Assembly: GCF_035582795.1 (NCBI RefSeq)
Contig: NC_134379.1
Location: forward strand, 2,046,001 to 2,110,000
Origin: Mycteria americana
Lineage: Eukaryota > Chordata > Aves > Ciconiiformes > Ciconiidae
Direction of reading: 5' to 3'
Length of the DNA stretch: 64,000 bases
Under the pieces are notes generated by a model, which was not told the origin of the DNA, did no database searches, and was given only the letters and a program-made list of their open reading frames with translations. The translations under genes were made by a program, and so were the position numbers. Shown piece after piece: positions 1 to 11,181 of this stretch (positions within the stretch are counted from its first letter, which is position 1; the number at the start of each line of letters is the position of its first letter).

Positions 1-3000
1 TTAATGATAGTTATATTGAAAATTTCCTGCTGCTTTCAAGCACGTGTAGTTATTATCATAAACATTGATGGTAGAAATGCCTGCCAAATTGTGCGTGGCT
101 GTTTGTGGTAGATGAGAGAGTCATCCAGAGATTAGAGCGCTGGATCAACAAGTTGTCAAGAAGCCTGTTTGTATGGGAAGCCACCCCGGGGTCAAAGCAG
201 GAGTGAGGAGGACCTTGGAGGAAAGAAGTGCTGGCGGTGACCGGCACTGGGGGTAGAAAATGCTTGGCGTGAGATTAAAAGTGAATTTCTGACGAGAAGG
301 AGCTGCTTTAGGAGAAGTCGAGGGGTACAGAGGGAGGGCAGGCCCTTTCTGGGCAGAGCGCTCGCTGCTCTTCCCCAGCCCTCGTGCCGGTGGCCATGCG
401 GTGCGAGCCCCTGCTGCCCGCCTGGGCCCTGCCTCTGCCTCTGTCCCGGCGGCCTCTTCCATTTGCCGCGCTTGAAAAAATAAACCCATAACCTGCTGCA
501 AAAAGCATGCGCGTTTACAGGGGAGTATTTCTTTTCTTTTCTTTTTCTTTATCCATGTCGCCGTGTTCCCCATGGGGTGTTAGACAATGGGCTCTGCTTT
601 CTGAGGAGCACCTCCGTCAGAAGGCGGCCAGCCTGTGGCTGGGTTCTGCCTCCAGCCGTGCCAGAAGTAACTGCAGAGCTGCTCGCCCACGTGAATTGAA
701 CTGTTGCCCAGGGCTAAGGAGCCCTCTCCGGGAGGTGCAGGCGGCGATCGCGTGTCCTTAGACGGGTCTCCAGAAGCATTGGTTTAGTACCGACCGACAC
801 ACACTTTGGGCGAGCGCATGCGGCCATGGGGTCCCGGCGTTACCCGCAGACGTGTCTCTGCGGGGTGCAGGAGGGGGACGTGGGTGCCTGCGGATGGGGA
901 GAAGCTGGGGTGGCTCCAGCCGTCTCCGTTCTGCTCTCAGCTGCTCTCTCAAGTGCAAAATGTATTTCTGGCTGTGATAATGGGGCACTATATCTCATCC
1001 CGAAGTATCCTGCCTCTTCTCAAAGAGGAAACCCAGTAAATCATGTGGTGGTTTCTTTCAAACGCGAGGTTTTCCTTGCCTGCGCACCGTGGCTGGGAAG
1101 GCAGCCACGAGTTTCCCTAACTGCGTTTTGCACTGTTCTTCACCTCTCTTTTTTTTTTTTTTTTGCTTTTGAAATACTCAGCTTTGTTATGTGTTAAAAA
1201 AAAAAGCAAAACCACAGTAGTTAACGGTGAAGAGACTGCTGTAGGAGCCAGTCCCCCCCCCCCGCGATGGGGTTTAAGTTTTTGGGGTTTGGTGCCGTAG
1301 GAGAGGGAGGAGTCACCGAAGGCCCCGTGGGGGCTGTGTGCGGGGCGCGGCGATCCCCGTGCAGTGCCTGTCTCACACCTCTGTACGTATTTCACCTGGT
1401 TTGTTTCCTTCGAAATACAACGTGCTTTAGTGGCGCTTAGAAGTGTTGCTTTGTCATCGGGTCTAACTTACTAGGCCCTAAGATCATCAGCCCGGTACCA
1501 CACAAGTTCTTGTAGGACAGTAATGTCCAAACCCTTACATTTCTTCTCCCTTTCCCTCCCTCTTTCCCTTCATCGTTCATGGCTGAACTGAGTTTATTTG
1601 GGTGGAATTTCAGCATCCGACTTGTTGTGCTTTACCCAGCTGCCCTCTCCGCCCCCGCAGCGAGGCGTTTGGATCCTCGTTAGTGTAATACGCCCTTCGC
1701 TAAGGCAAATGTCATAATGAATCCTGACTTAGAAATTTCTCAAGAGTTCATCGAAGGAGAGTTTATCTTTCAGCGGTGACCTTTCTTGTTGAAGGCGGAT
1801 TAATGTACGAGCAGGGTCTGTGTTAACATGGCAGTTTGCGGGAGGAGGCACTTGATAAGCGAGCTCCAGCTCCAGCCCGGCTCCCAGCAGAGCATTTCGA
1901 AGCGCCGAGCCTCCTGCCTCTGCGTGGACCTGGGCCGCCAGGTGCGTGTCGGGCTCCAGCTCTCGGCTCCTTGCCGTAAATCACTCGTGGCCTGAACGTT
2001 GCACTGAGAAGCATCTTAACACGCGTGTTAAATGTGGATAAAGATGGCTCTGCTAAAGGATGCCCGGATGAGTTAGTAATAATACAGCCTTGCCCATTGA
2101 AGCACTGTCTTGAGGTTACGGATGGGTTTTAAAATTCTCTCCGTATTTATTTTAGCAGAAAGACTTTCAGTGGATTCTCCTTTGAGGAGACTCAGCTTGG
2201 GCAGAGGTGAACGCAACGTGCGTGGCTGCACCAAACACGTCCCTGAGACGAGGCCCCGGTGCAGGCAGGCGCTGCAGCAGGGAAGTGCAGCAAGCCCTGG
2301 CTTCACCGTGTCCACGCAGGAACAGCAAAACCTAACGCTGTAAATCCTCAATGCTGGCAGTGGTTTGTGGCAAGGCACCGGGTCTAAGGTCCTTTTATCC
2401 GGTTCTGGCCATGTCGGCAATCCTCTGTCTCTTCCCGTCGCCTCTGGGAGATGGAGACAGCACTGGTGTTTGTCCTGGCTCTCCCAGCCATCCCTTCAGA
2501 CAAGGTCCGGCTCTCGCTGTGCCAGCCGTGGGCAGCAGATCCCAACTCCACCATCGCCAACACTCTGCATTAAAAAAACGCCTGTTCTGGGGCTGCTTTA
2601 TGAACCCACATTTGCTTCAGCATCTCATGCCCCATCTCGCTTTCCCTCGTCGCTTTTCAGCGCTCCCCAAGCCACCACGGGCAGGGTGGAGCCGAGGCTC
2701 CCCAAAGCCTGTTCCTCTGGCCTGCAGGCAAACGTTCACTTGCTGATCAAAATCCACTGGCTCAGAGCCTTTTCCGTAAGAAATATCACAGCAAATTCGA
2801 AGTGAAGCGAACGCTACATTAAACTTCCTTGTTCCCACCACTGCCACATCTCTTGGCTGCCGTCTCTTGATCTCCACAGGCGTAGGAAGGAGCTCCGGTA
2901 ACCCAGAGAGGGGGGGATGGTTGGGGCTGAAGAAGATAGAAGTTGGTTAGTTCTGACTTACAGACACATCTGATCTTTTCCACATCTCTCCTGACCTTGA

Positions 3001-5154
3001 TCTATCACAGGGCTTCCTGGTGACACTTGGGATTGTAAATTATGTGCAGAGGAAGCCCTTGAGTTGGAGGCACTTAGCCGCAGTCTCAGAGCTATGAAAA
3101 TGTCCGGTGCAGGATGGTTTCCTGTGCAATTGGTTGGTAAATTGGACCTGAACCTTTCAGAGCATGTTGGAAATGGGCACTTTTGACTACCAGGTCTCCC
3201 TGAGTGCTGGCAGTCCTTGGAACGGGAGGAGATGGCCCTGCCAACCCCCAGGCAATGCTGGATCGGTCAGCCAGGTCCTCCTGGTAAATCAAAGTCAGGA
3301 GACCCTTGGTCAGCTCAGCCAGTACCTCTGCCTGGACCGGGCGACGGGTCGGGCTTTGCTCCTGGTCTCCGCTGACTGGCATCAAGACATGGTCGGTGGT
3401 TCCCTCCCCTCTCCTCGGACACCGTAATCCCCTGCCGGTTTTTCAGCGGCACGCTTCCGAACTTCTGCCCTTCATTATTTCCCATTCTGACCGCAGGATG
3501 TCAGTGGCTGGGGGAAAGTCTCAGATTCCTTCCAGCCTGCAAGGCATTCATCTTAGTGCTCACAGCGCCGAGGACAGCTTCTGCTTCCTCCGGCGACTGA
3601 GCCGGCATCGGGAACTTTGTCATAAAGATACGTGTCTCCAAGGAGCCTGAATTTTTCTTTGAGGACTGAAACAGTATCCAGAGTCTGGAGGATTTGGGGG
3701 AGGTTTCTTTCTGCTTCATTTTAATCTCAGATTATTCCAGGTTTGTGTAAAACAAATTTGTTTCCAGATATTTCTTACCAGAACGCATCACATTCTGCAT
3801 GTTGGGAAAGTCGTTCAAGGTCCCTTTGCTGTTGTTTCAAAGCGACGGTAAAAGTGCCTCCGGCTCCAGGTGAGCTTATGTGCAGCTATTGTAGGAAGAC
3901 AAATATTTAGCAACTCACCGTGGCTGAGTGAATCGTTAAAATACGGCTTTCTGAGGAGCGCTTAGCCTCCTAGTCATTATGAGAGCTTTTCTATTCCATT
4001 TATTGGGTCTGGAGCAAAGTGCTGTCTCTGTAAAAGCTTCCAGCCCTTCCTGTGCAGTTTTCCAGGCGGCGCAGAGCGGTGCCGGGGCATCCCCAGCCTC
4101 CGCGCGGCAGTTCCCGGGCGATGGAGCGGCAGGCACGCTTTTGGCTACTCACTCCTGTGAGTATTCAGCTGATGTTCAGTGGAGAGAAAATTACCTTTTT
4201 CTTACATTACACACTCACAACCAGAAGGACGTTTGAATAACCAGTTGCCAGCTCTTTCCGCATGTATGAAAGCCGGTGTTTCCAGTCTTCTTAGCGATGT
4301 AAATGACAGTGGCCGGGGTGGGATGTTTGGGGGGACAGAGCTTCTCTCCATGGCTCCTCGGGCTCCGTTTGCCGTTCTCTTTGCAAGGTTTCGGGACACG
4401 GCAAAGCACGTCCCCTTGTCACCCGTGCACGGTTCTGTGGTTGCGCGTTAATGCCGCAGAACTCCCTCCGGATGCCACGCTGTACGTCCGTCTGTCCTGT
4501 TAGCCACCGCATCGCCACGGCTCATCAGCACGTGGCATCTGCTGCTCCTCCTCACGGTGGATGCGGTGATGGGTGACTCGGGACGTGGCGTGGGCAGTTG
4601 CCTGGGGCCGAGGCCGGTCCCTGCTCCTGGCCCCGGGGCGGTGCCATGGGCTTTCCTGGCGCTGCCGGGGGGTTCGCAAGGGTGTGTTCCGAAGAGGCTC
4701 CCCTTGCCGCGCCGCGCCGCGCCCCTCTGCCGCGCTCCTGCCTTGGCTCAGACCGGCCAGCTGAGTTTTCTGTGTGACTTGGCAGTAGAACTTGCATCCA
4801 TTTTATTGAACCAGAAGGAAGAAAAGGGGGAAAAAAAGTGCTAGCTTATAGTAATAAAGGGCTTTTGAACATCTCAGCTGGATATTTTTCTTCATGAGTG
4901 AGAAGGCCAAATGTTATCTTGACATTTAATCTTTAATAATAAAAAAAGGCGCTTTGTTTGCCAGTGAATTCCAAAATCTGTTTACTCTCTCCTGCCTTCT
5001 TTCTTTTAACTTGCTAGCTTAGATGTCCTACTTACTTTCCCCTGCTACTAGTTCAGAGCTGCATTAAAACATTTATTTTGTAAAATTTACTTTCCTGTCA
5101 TTGCGGAGCCGGCAGCCGCCGGGTTGACTTTTTTTGACCAGTTCATTCATTCAT

Positions 5155-5880
5155 TTGGAAAATGGGGACCTCTTGGGGTGGCGGGGCGGGGGGCCGGGGC
5201 CGGGGCCGGGGCGGGCGAGGTGGTGGCCCGGCAGCAAGCCCAGGCTGCGCCCACTGCAGCCCCCGTACGGCCTCCCTTGCCGGGAGAGCAGGGCTCTTTC
5301 CCAGGCTGGTTTCCATCCCCGGTACAACCCTGCAGTCGGTCGGCGCGGCTGTGACCCGCGGGCTAGCGGCAGAGGGTTATTGCAGGCTATCAAACTTTAT
5401 AAACCCTTTTTAGTGCTTAATGAAGATACGCGGGAAGTTGCAGCCGGAGGAAAAGGCTGAGGAAATCTTGGCGCAGCCTCAGACCGGAGGCGATGGGCTC
5501 TGCCGCGGGTCGGGTGCCCGGTTGTACGGGTACCTGCGGAGCCCGGCGGGGGCTCCCGGCTGGGGGCCTCGCAGGGAGGGCCGCGGCGTTCCTCACCGCG
5601 GCGTTCGTCACCGCCGCGGGACTTGTCCCGTCCCCAGGCGTGTTTGCGGCAGCGTGCTCGGCCCGAGTAACCGGGCGGCTCAAGGCCAGCCGCTGGCCGT
5701 TCGCAGCGTGCGTCTCGGCGCTGCCGGTGCCTGCACGTGGCGGGGATGCGGTGAGAGACTAGTCGGGCGTCCCGGTGCGGGCAGGCGAGGCTCCGTCTGC
5801 TCCCAAAGGACCTTGCAGGTGCCGCTCAGGTGTAGCTCCAGCTTCCCGCAAGCCATTTCCATCCAGCTCCTCCTAGTCCG
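5155..5880. other. CpG-dense GC-rich patch inside MSI2 intron
   Basis: This stretch is very rich in G+C and in CpG dinucleotides and stands between AT-rich flanks (about 4900-5100 and 5885-6860). It contains a GGGGCC-type tandem run and a 15-bp tandem duplication near 5581-5610. It could be an intragenic CpG island with promoter or enhancer function, or simply GC-biased avian intron sequence. No TATA box or convincing first exon is visible. Confidence 0.4.
5188..5218 (+). repeat. Short GGGGCC tandem run with G-quadruplex potential
   Basis: About three and a half perfect copies of GGGGCC are followed by GGGGCGGGCGAGG. The consecutive G-runs could fold into a G-quadruplex in DNA or in the MSI2 pre-mRNA. 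The array is short and lies in an intron. Confidence 0.7.
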
Positions 5881-6479
5881 CTAACTTTTCTTTTGCATTG
5901 AAACCTCTTACTCATAAATTCTACATCCAAGAGCAACTGTGAGAAATGCCAGAAGCCTGATCATCTAACATGCTTTAAAATCTAAATTTATTCTTTAGTA
6001 TCATTCTTATTTACATTGTTTTTTCTGTCTCAAAAAAAAATATAAAGGGAGGAAAAAAATAAAATTTTCTTTTACTTCCACATTAGGAGGTGAGTTGTCA
6101 TACACCCTCTGGAATTCTTTTTTGCTTTTGATCTTTATTTATTTGTTTAATTTTGGTTGATGTCCCAAGCATGGTTTTGGAGACGAAGGTAGGTCTTCGC
6201 TCTCCAAATCAAAAGGAAAAAAAATAAATAAAACAACACTCTCCTTGGTCATATTAAAAAAAAAAATCCAAACTGTTCCATTCCATACCATTTAAAGAGA
6301 ACAAAAATCAACTATTGAACTATTTCTACAGCTTACTGATTTAAAAGGGCGGGTTTTTTTCAAAAGTATCGAATGGATCCAAAAACGATTTCACTAGATG
6401 CGATTGAAGTTATTTGCTGTCAACATTTTAATATCAATATTACCACAATGTGTAGTCTCAAACTAGTTCCTTTGTAGTT

Positions 6480-6815
6480 TGCATGGGATGTGAATGCTGT
6501 CTCGGCGTGCCCAGACCTAGAGAACTTGTTACTACTGCATGAGCATCAAGTCAGATGTTGAAAAATATCTATTATATTTTGTGATAATTTGGTGAAAATG
6601 AGCACCTCCAGTCTCTGGTTGCAGTAGTGTGTTGAATGATTGTTCTTTTTTTTTTATATATATCCATATCTATATTTTTGGAGCTCTAAGCTTCGTAGTA
6701 GTTCGGGCTGACTCTTACCCAGTACTTGCTCTCCTATCGCATGGCCTTGGTTAAGTGTTAGAAGTTGGGCCTAGGCTGTTTATTCTGGTGTTTGGCTTTG
6801 TAATAACGGTGCATG
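6480..6815 (+). promoter_or_regulatory. Cluster of three UGCAUG (RBFOX) motifs upstream of MSI2 exon
   Basis: TGCATG occurs at 6480-6485, 6536-6541 and 6810-6815, all within 380 nt upstream of the exon starting at 6860. A fourth copy is in the following intron at 7785-7790. UGCAUG is the binding hexamer of RBFOX splicing factors. Copies upstream of an exon usually favour skipping and downstream copies favour inclusion (established for RBFOX targets). Regulation of this exon is inferred. Confidence 0.45.
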
Positions 6816-6859
6816 CCCGGCGTCTGGCCTCATACCCAGCTTTATTCTCTGCACACCAG

Positions 6860-7068
6860 TCTTGAATAGCTACAGTGCTCAACCGAATTTTGGCGCACCC
6901 GCTTCCCCGGCAGGCTCCAACCCAGCCCGACCCGGAGGCTTCCCCGGGGCCAACAGCCCAGGGCCCGTCGCGGACCTCTACGGCACGGCCAGCCAGGACT
7001 CCGGCGTGGGTAACTACATAAGCGCCGCCAGCCCGCAGCCGGGCTCCGGCTTCGGCCACGGGATCGCC
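6860..7068 (+). CDS. MSI2: MSI2 penultimate coding exon
   Basis: The exon is bounded by an acceptor cag (6857-6859) and a strong donor gcc|GTAAGT (GT at 7069-7070). It is open throughout in the frame that continues into the terminal exon: 2 nt finishing a split codon plus 69 codons. The protein is the low-complexity tail with NSYSAQPNF near its start and [20 protein letters not shown] near its end. Compared with my recollection of the mammalian protein, one threonine (in LYGTASQ) replaces proline. The donor ends on a complete codon (phase 0). Confidence 0.94.
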
Positions 7069-8849
7069 GTAAGTACCGCGCGCGCCGGCACCGGAGCCGC
7101 GGCCCCTGTTTCTCGGTCGGGGGGGGGGGGGGGGGGGTCGTTGTTTAACGACGGGGGGGGGGGTTACGTTGGGTTTTTTGTTAATTATGACCTGACGGCG
7201 AGCGTAGCGCCTTGCTGCCGTAGCCTGCCAGAGCTCTGCCCAAATGCTGGGGCTGCCCGGCGTGCCGCTCCAGCCACCAGCTCGGCTGGCAACGCTTGTC
7301 TGGTGCCTTCTGCGGTCCAGACCTGACGCGTTTCAAAAGGAGATGCTTCATAATGACGGGCTTTAAAGTTTCTGCTTAGGTATACGGGCTTTATACCAGC
7401 CCAACCTCCCGTCCCGGCTAATGCGCCCGTTTGCAGACAGTGCAGCAGTGCCTGCTCCCGCCTCAAAGAGGAGAAGGTGGCTCATTAATTCAGCCGGCGG
7501 GACCCAGGGTTGCCCACGGCCACGCTGGCCGCGGGGCCGGCCCGCTCCCCACCGCCCGTCCCTGTACCGGCAGCACCCCTGCGGAGCGGGGGTGGACGCT
7601 GGCTTTTGCTGACCCCCTGGGTCACTTCCAGCTGGGTGCGACGTCACCCACAGTCCTTAAAATCTGCAGGTTACAAGCAAGTCGCTTCTAGTTTGTCGTC
7701 AGGTCATTGGAAAAGTAATTCTTTAATGCCGCGTGGGTCTGCAATCTCACTAATTACGGGCAACGGAGATTTGCTTAACAAAGCTGCATGCTGTTTTTCA
7801 GATCGCACTGGTTTACCTCTGTGTGTGTTAGCATGAATGTGGTTGGACCTCTTTGGTGGCTGTCAGTCTCCCGAACAGAGAAACTGCAACTGAAGTTGTT
7901 TCCCTTTTTTTTAGTAAAACAATTTGATTTTTTTTCCTCTTGTATGGCACACGTGTCCGAGTACGGAGGGCTTCCCTCAGACTCGGCAGAGAACCTCACT
8001 CTTTGACCAGATTGGATGAGTGGGGGGAGCGGGAGCATAGTGCAGACAAAGTTCCTGAAATTGTGATATTTTTATTGCATAAGCAACCAGTACCCAGAAA
8101 GACAAAAAAACCCCGCTGCCTCCGTTTGTGCCCTCGTGCTCAATTCCTGTCCTGGTCCTGCCCCTCCCGCGGTCACGCCAGGGACTTTCAATCCCTTCGG
8201 ATCAATTCTGGTACCAAACACGGAATATTATTGCTCTGCTAAGAGCTACATCAGTTGAAACTGCCATCTCTCACCACTTACAACACCTCTTATTTCCATT
8301 TTTCACCTAAAGAAAAAGACCTGTTTGTTCTTGAAAACTTGGGCACTTTGGCCTCAGCAACATCCCGATTTTCCGCGTAACAGGATACGAGGTACAAGCC
8401 TGGGTATCCGGATTTGTCTGCACTAACACTTCTCCAAAGAGCGGTTTTGCACTTGACTCGCAGATTGGCAGCCTCTTAATTTCCCCCCATAACCGCAAAG
8501 AATCCCGTAGCCTTTTTTACATATATATTTATTTAACACTGTCCATTTACTAACCCTGGTTTAAAACTAAAGAAGGGAAAACCCAAAGCGTATTTTTGCA
8601 ACCGGGGGAATGAGAAGATTATGGTCTCGGAAAGGTAACGGTAGGGTTCAGCACACCGAGCCACTGGTGACCAGAACAGCTCTCGGGAATACCTATTCAT
8701 GCTGGCAACACAGTCTTTCAAGTCCTTTGATAATTTCTTGCCAAAATTAATAATCATCTGTTCCCGTGTATAGAGCACTGATGAACTTAACAATTGTACA
8801 ATTTTAGGGACCTTTGATTGCAACGGCTTTTACAAATGGATACCATTGA
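6860..8849 (+). CDS. MSI2: Musashi-2 C-terminal coding region (two exons, partial CDS)
   Basis: The CDS joins 6860-7068 and 8808-8849. The first exon opens in phase: its initial TC completes a valine codon begun in the previous exon, then reads [18 protein letters not shown], continues with a Pro/Gly/Ser/Ala-rich low-complexity tail, and ends GFGHGIA. The second exon adds [13 protein letters not shown] and the stop TGA at 8847-8849. This matches the known C-terminus of vertebrate MSI2; the last 13 residues are shared by MSI1 and MSI2. The tail lies outside the RRMs and is thought to serve protein interaction. Start codon, RRMs and the upstream exons are outside the window. No frameshift or premature stop is present. 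Confidence 0.95.
6911..6914 (+). promoter_or_regulatory. MSI2: In-frame alternative 3' splice site within the MSI2 exon
   Basis: A second cag (6911-6913) preceded by a pyrimidine-containing tract (gcttccccgg) lies 54 nt inside the exon. Using it would remove exactly 18 codons (from VLNSYSAQ to ASPA) and leave the same phase, since the next bases GC again complete a split codon. Musashi-2 is known to have isoforms differing in this part of the tail. That this acceptor is used in this species is inference. Confidence 0.55.
7069..8807 (+). other. MSI2: MSI2 intron between the last two coding exons
   Basis: The 1,739-nt intron runs from the GTAAGT donor at 7069 to the acceptor tttag at 8803-8807. 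Its first 100 nt hold two long G-runs. From about 7380 to 7640 it is GC-rich; from 7700 on it is AT-richer. No coding exon is supportable. Confidence 0.85.
7119..7163 (+). repeat. Two long G-runs just downstream of the MSI2 5' splice site
   Basis: There are 19 consecutive G at 7119-7137 and 11 consecutive G at 7153-7163, starting 50 nt after the exon ends. Intronic G-runs near donors bind hnRNP H/F and act as splicing enhancers (established). They are also prone to sequencing error, so the exact lengths may be unreliable. Confidence 0.8.
8808..8849 (+). CDS. MSI2: MSI2 last coding exon (coding part)
   Basis: This is the 42-nt coding part of the terminal coding exon: codons for [13 protein letters not shown] followed by TGA (8847-8849). 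The acceptor is tttag at 8803-8807, preceded by the T-rich tract caattgtacaatttt. Reading is phase 0, matching the end of the preceding exon. The peptide is the characteristic Musashi C-terminus, which makes the assignment nearly certain despite the short length. Confidence 0.95.
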   Translation, partial: GPLIATAFTNGYH

Positions 8850-8885
8850 AACGTTACACATGGTTGGTTGCCATCTCACTTGGAG
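8850..8885 (+). other. MSI2: MSI2 3' UTR, first segment, ending at a probable 5' splice site
   Basis: After the stop the sequence gttgccatctcacttggag runs into GTATTA (GT at 8886-8887). Joining 8885 to 11182 gives cacttggag|agtctctctgg, which resembles the contiguous 3' UTR stretch I know from the paralogue MSI1 (gttgccatctcact, then ctggatgtcc and ggcaagac). I therefore infer an intron in the 3' UTR. The donor is only moderate because position +5 is not G, and read-through transcripts remain possible. Confidence 0.6.
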
Positions 8886-11181
8886 GTATTACAGTATATA
8901 CCATTTGTACTTTGTGCTAAACTACCATCTCCCCTATATTTACTTTAAGTGAACAATTTTTTATCTTCATTTCGTCTTTCCTTGGCCTTTAATCATTCCT
9001 TTCTGTGATTTATGTTACTCAAATCAGTCGCACGGGTTGGAAACTGGAAGGCAGATCGGGAGCTCAGCCCCCCAAAAGTGACGTTTTCGTGTTCATGACA
9101 CTGGCGCAATGATTTGGAGAGTCAAAAACCCCGCAGAAAACCCAGCGCTCCCAGAAACCTGCGGGGAAACGAGCAGGGGCCAGCTGCGAGCATCCCGATG
9201 GGGATTACGGATCCGCTACCAATGCACCGCGCTAAAAATAGACGAGCCCCACTGCTTTATTACAGAGAAGCCATCATTCTTAATTAAGTGCTGTACCAAA
9301 TATTACAGCTAAAAGATAACATTGTAACTAGTAACCATAGAGCAATTATCAAGATTAAAAAAAAATTAAACCTAAGCAAATTAAATTAAAGACATTACCT
9401 GAGTAATGCATCCTTGGATCGCTGCCAGTTTCCTACCCTTTGAACTAAGCTCAAGTTAATTAAATGTTTAATTTTTTTATTTTTTTTTTGGCCTTTGGCA
9501 TATTCATCTTTTCAAACAAATATTCTTACATCGAGAACAGAGTAGATTAAAAAAGTCAGTCAGTGAAAAACAGAAGTTACCCCCCTTAAATGGCGCAGGT
9601 TTACCTCTAGAGCTCTTAGTCCATACAGACAAATGTAATGGATGCGACAGATTTTATTTCTCTGCCTTCTGCCCAGCACAACCTGACCAATGTCACGTGT
9701 TTTGCATTCAAAATCGGTGTATGAAATTAGAATTACAGTTAGTCAAGGGGCTGGGAACTGTAGAAAATGTTTGGAGGCTTTAAATTATATAAAAATAGAT
9801 TTATACCTAAATACTAGTGGATAAAGAGGTTTTCTATTTACTCTTCATCTACCCACCTACACCCAAGATTACCTGAAATTGTTCCCGCCAATTGATTTGC
9901 TCCACCAAGTAGTATTTTTTATGGGGAAGAAAAAAGTGGCATGGGCACTCTTGCTTTAATCCCAGTTCTTCTCTGCATAGATCAGTGTACGTTCGCAGAT
10001 CAGTTTGTCAGAATCCTTCACGTTTTCTGGGCCGTCGGCCTCGGTAATAACGAGGCGGCGCACAGCGCTGGCTGCAGACCGAAGCAGAACGTCGTAATTC
10101 ACGCTAATAACGCTGCAATGAAGGCAGCGTTCATCAGATTAATGTATTGTAATCATTTTACACTTACCACAACACATCAAACTGTAGCCGTCATTTACTG
10201 GCCAGTATTAAGGCTCAAACCATTAATGACTTAAAAACAGAAAGTGCTTTTAATGTTGCTCATTACTAATTAAAATAGATTTTGAGAGGAGGAAATGAGC
10301 CTTATTATTAACTCCGCAAGGACCGCTGAGTTTGACGTTTTTATTGCGGCGGCGCAGCCCCGGGCGTCTGGTCCCTCGCCCGCCCCGGCCGCCCCCGCTC
10401 CCGGGGCAGGACGCGGCCGCAGAGGATGACTTTGGCCGAGCCGCGGGTCCCCAGGGCGGGGACCGGCCGTTCCTGCGGGCCGCGGCGGGACCTCGCCCCT
10501 CTGGGGATGGGTTTTGGAGGTCACCCCCAAAAGTGCGCGAGCAGGGGGCCTGCCTCGCCGCAGCCCGCCCTGCGAGCGGCCGCCTGCAGAACCGGTCCCC
10601 TAATATTTATTCCCACCTCAACACTAAGCACCGGCAGGAACGCAGCATTAGAAGCTGAAGCCTCCGTTATAAAATAAATCATCGCCGCTGCAGCGCGCCC
10701 GTGTAAAAGTTGTTACCTCTCAAGTACTTTAGCCGTGCCTTTAGAAAAAAATCATTTCACCGAAGCCTTGTAAATTCCTGGCGTAGCAGATGCCCGAGGA
10801 ACGCTTTTTGTCCTTCCGATATATCAAGTCGCATTTTATCGTTCCTAAACCCGACTGGCGCACAGCTAACCCCAGCCTGCCGGGGAAGGCACTGCCTGCC
10901 GGCAGTCCAGGCTTAGCTGGCAGGCCGCTTTCCGCGGGGACGGAGCCGGAAAGCAAGAGCAGTAAATTTAACGTTAAAGACGCTCTCCCGCGGCGGCAGT
11001 CCCGGGAATGCCTCTGCGTTTCGGCCGCGTCCCTCCGGGGTCACCCTCGGTGCGGATCAGAGCACGCTGCGGCTTTGCACAGCGTTTGCAAACACTTGGC
11101 GGTTTTTGCTGAAAATCCCCGTCGCCCTCGGTTGGCTCTCACCCTCCTCCGTGTCCTGTCTCTGTCTTCTCCTCCCCGCAG
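8886..11181 (+). other. MSI2: Probable MSI2 3' UTR intron
   Basis: The 2,296-nt stretch lies between the putative donor at 8886 and a strong acceptor at 11179-11181, which is preceded by a long pyrimidine tract (cctgtctctgtcttctcctccccgcag, 11155-11181). It is mostly AT-rich and low in repeats, with a GC-rich CpG-dense patch at 10335-10600. A small hairpin (CCCCGCAG 9129-9136 with CTGCGGGG 9159-9166) is present. If the splice is not used, this would be retained 3' UTR. No coding exon is supported. Confidence 0.55.
10335..10600. other. CpG-dense patch in the MSI2 3' UTR intron
   Basis: A short GC-rich, CpG-rich block sits abruptly between AT-rich sequences. Open frames on both strands are Pro/Arg/Gly-rich, as expected from composition alone. 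It could be a small intragenic CpG island; no promoter motif or splice donor pattern supports a new first exon. Confidence 0.35.

Larger units (their letters stand above)
1..6859 (+). other. MSI2: MSI2 intron (3' part)
   Basis: I see no supportable coding exon here; the open frames are short, overlapping and unlike known proteins. Composition changes along the stretch. Positions 1-5100 are mixed with short poly-T, poly-A and poly-C runs. Positions 5155-5880 are a CpG-dense GC-rich patch. Positions 5890-6860 are AT-rich, low in repeats and end at the 3' splice site (cag at 6857-6859). The last kilobase has the look of sequence conserved next to an alternatively spliced exon, but that is inference from composition and motifs only. 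Confidence 0.75.

Noticed and set aside
6862..7326. Reading the MSI2 tail as a stand-alone ORF starting at 6862 and running to 7326
   Set aside because: The true exon ends at the GTAAGT donor at 7069; the part after 7068 is intron, including the G19 run. The apparent start is a TTG within the exon.
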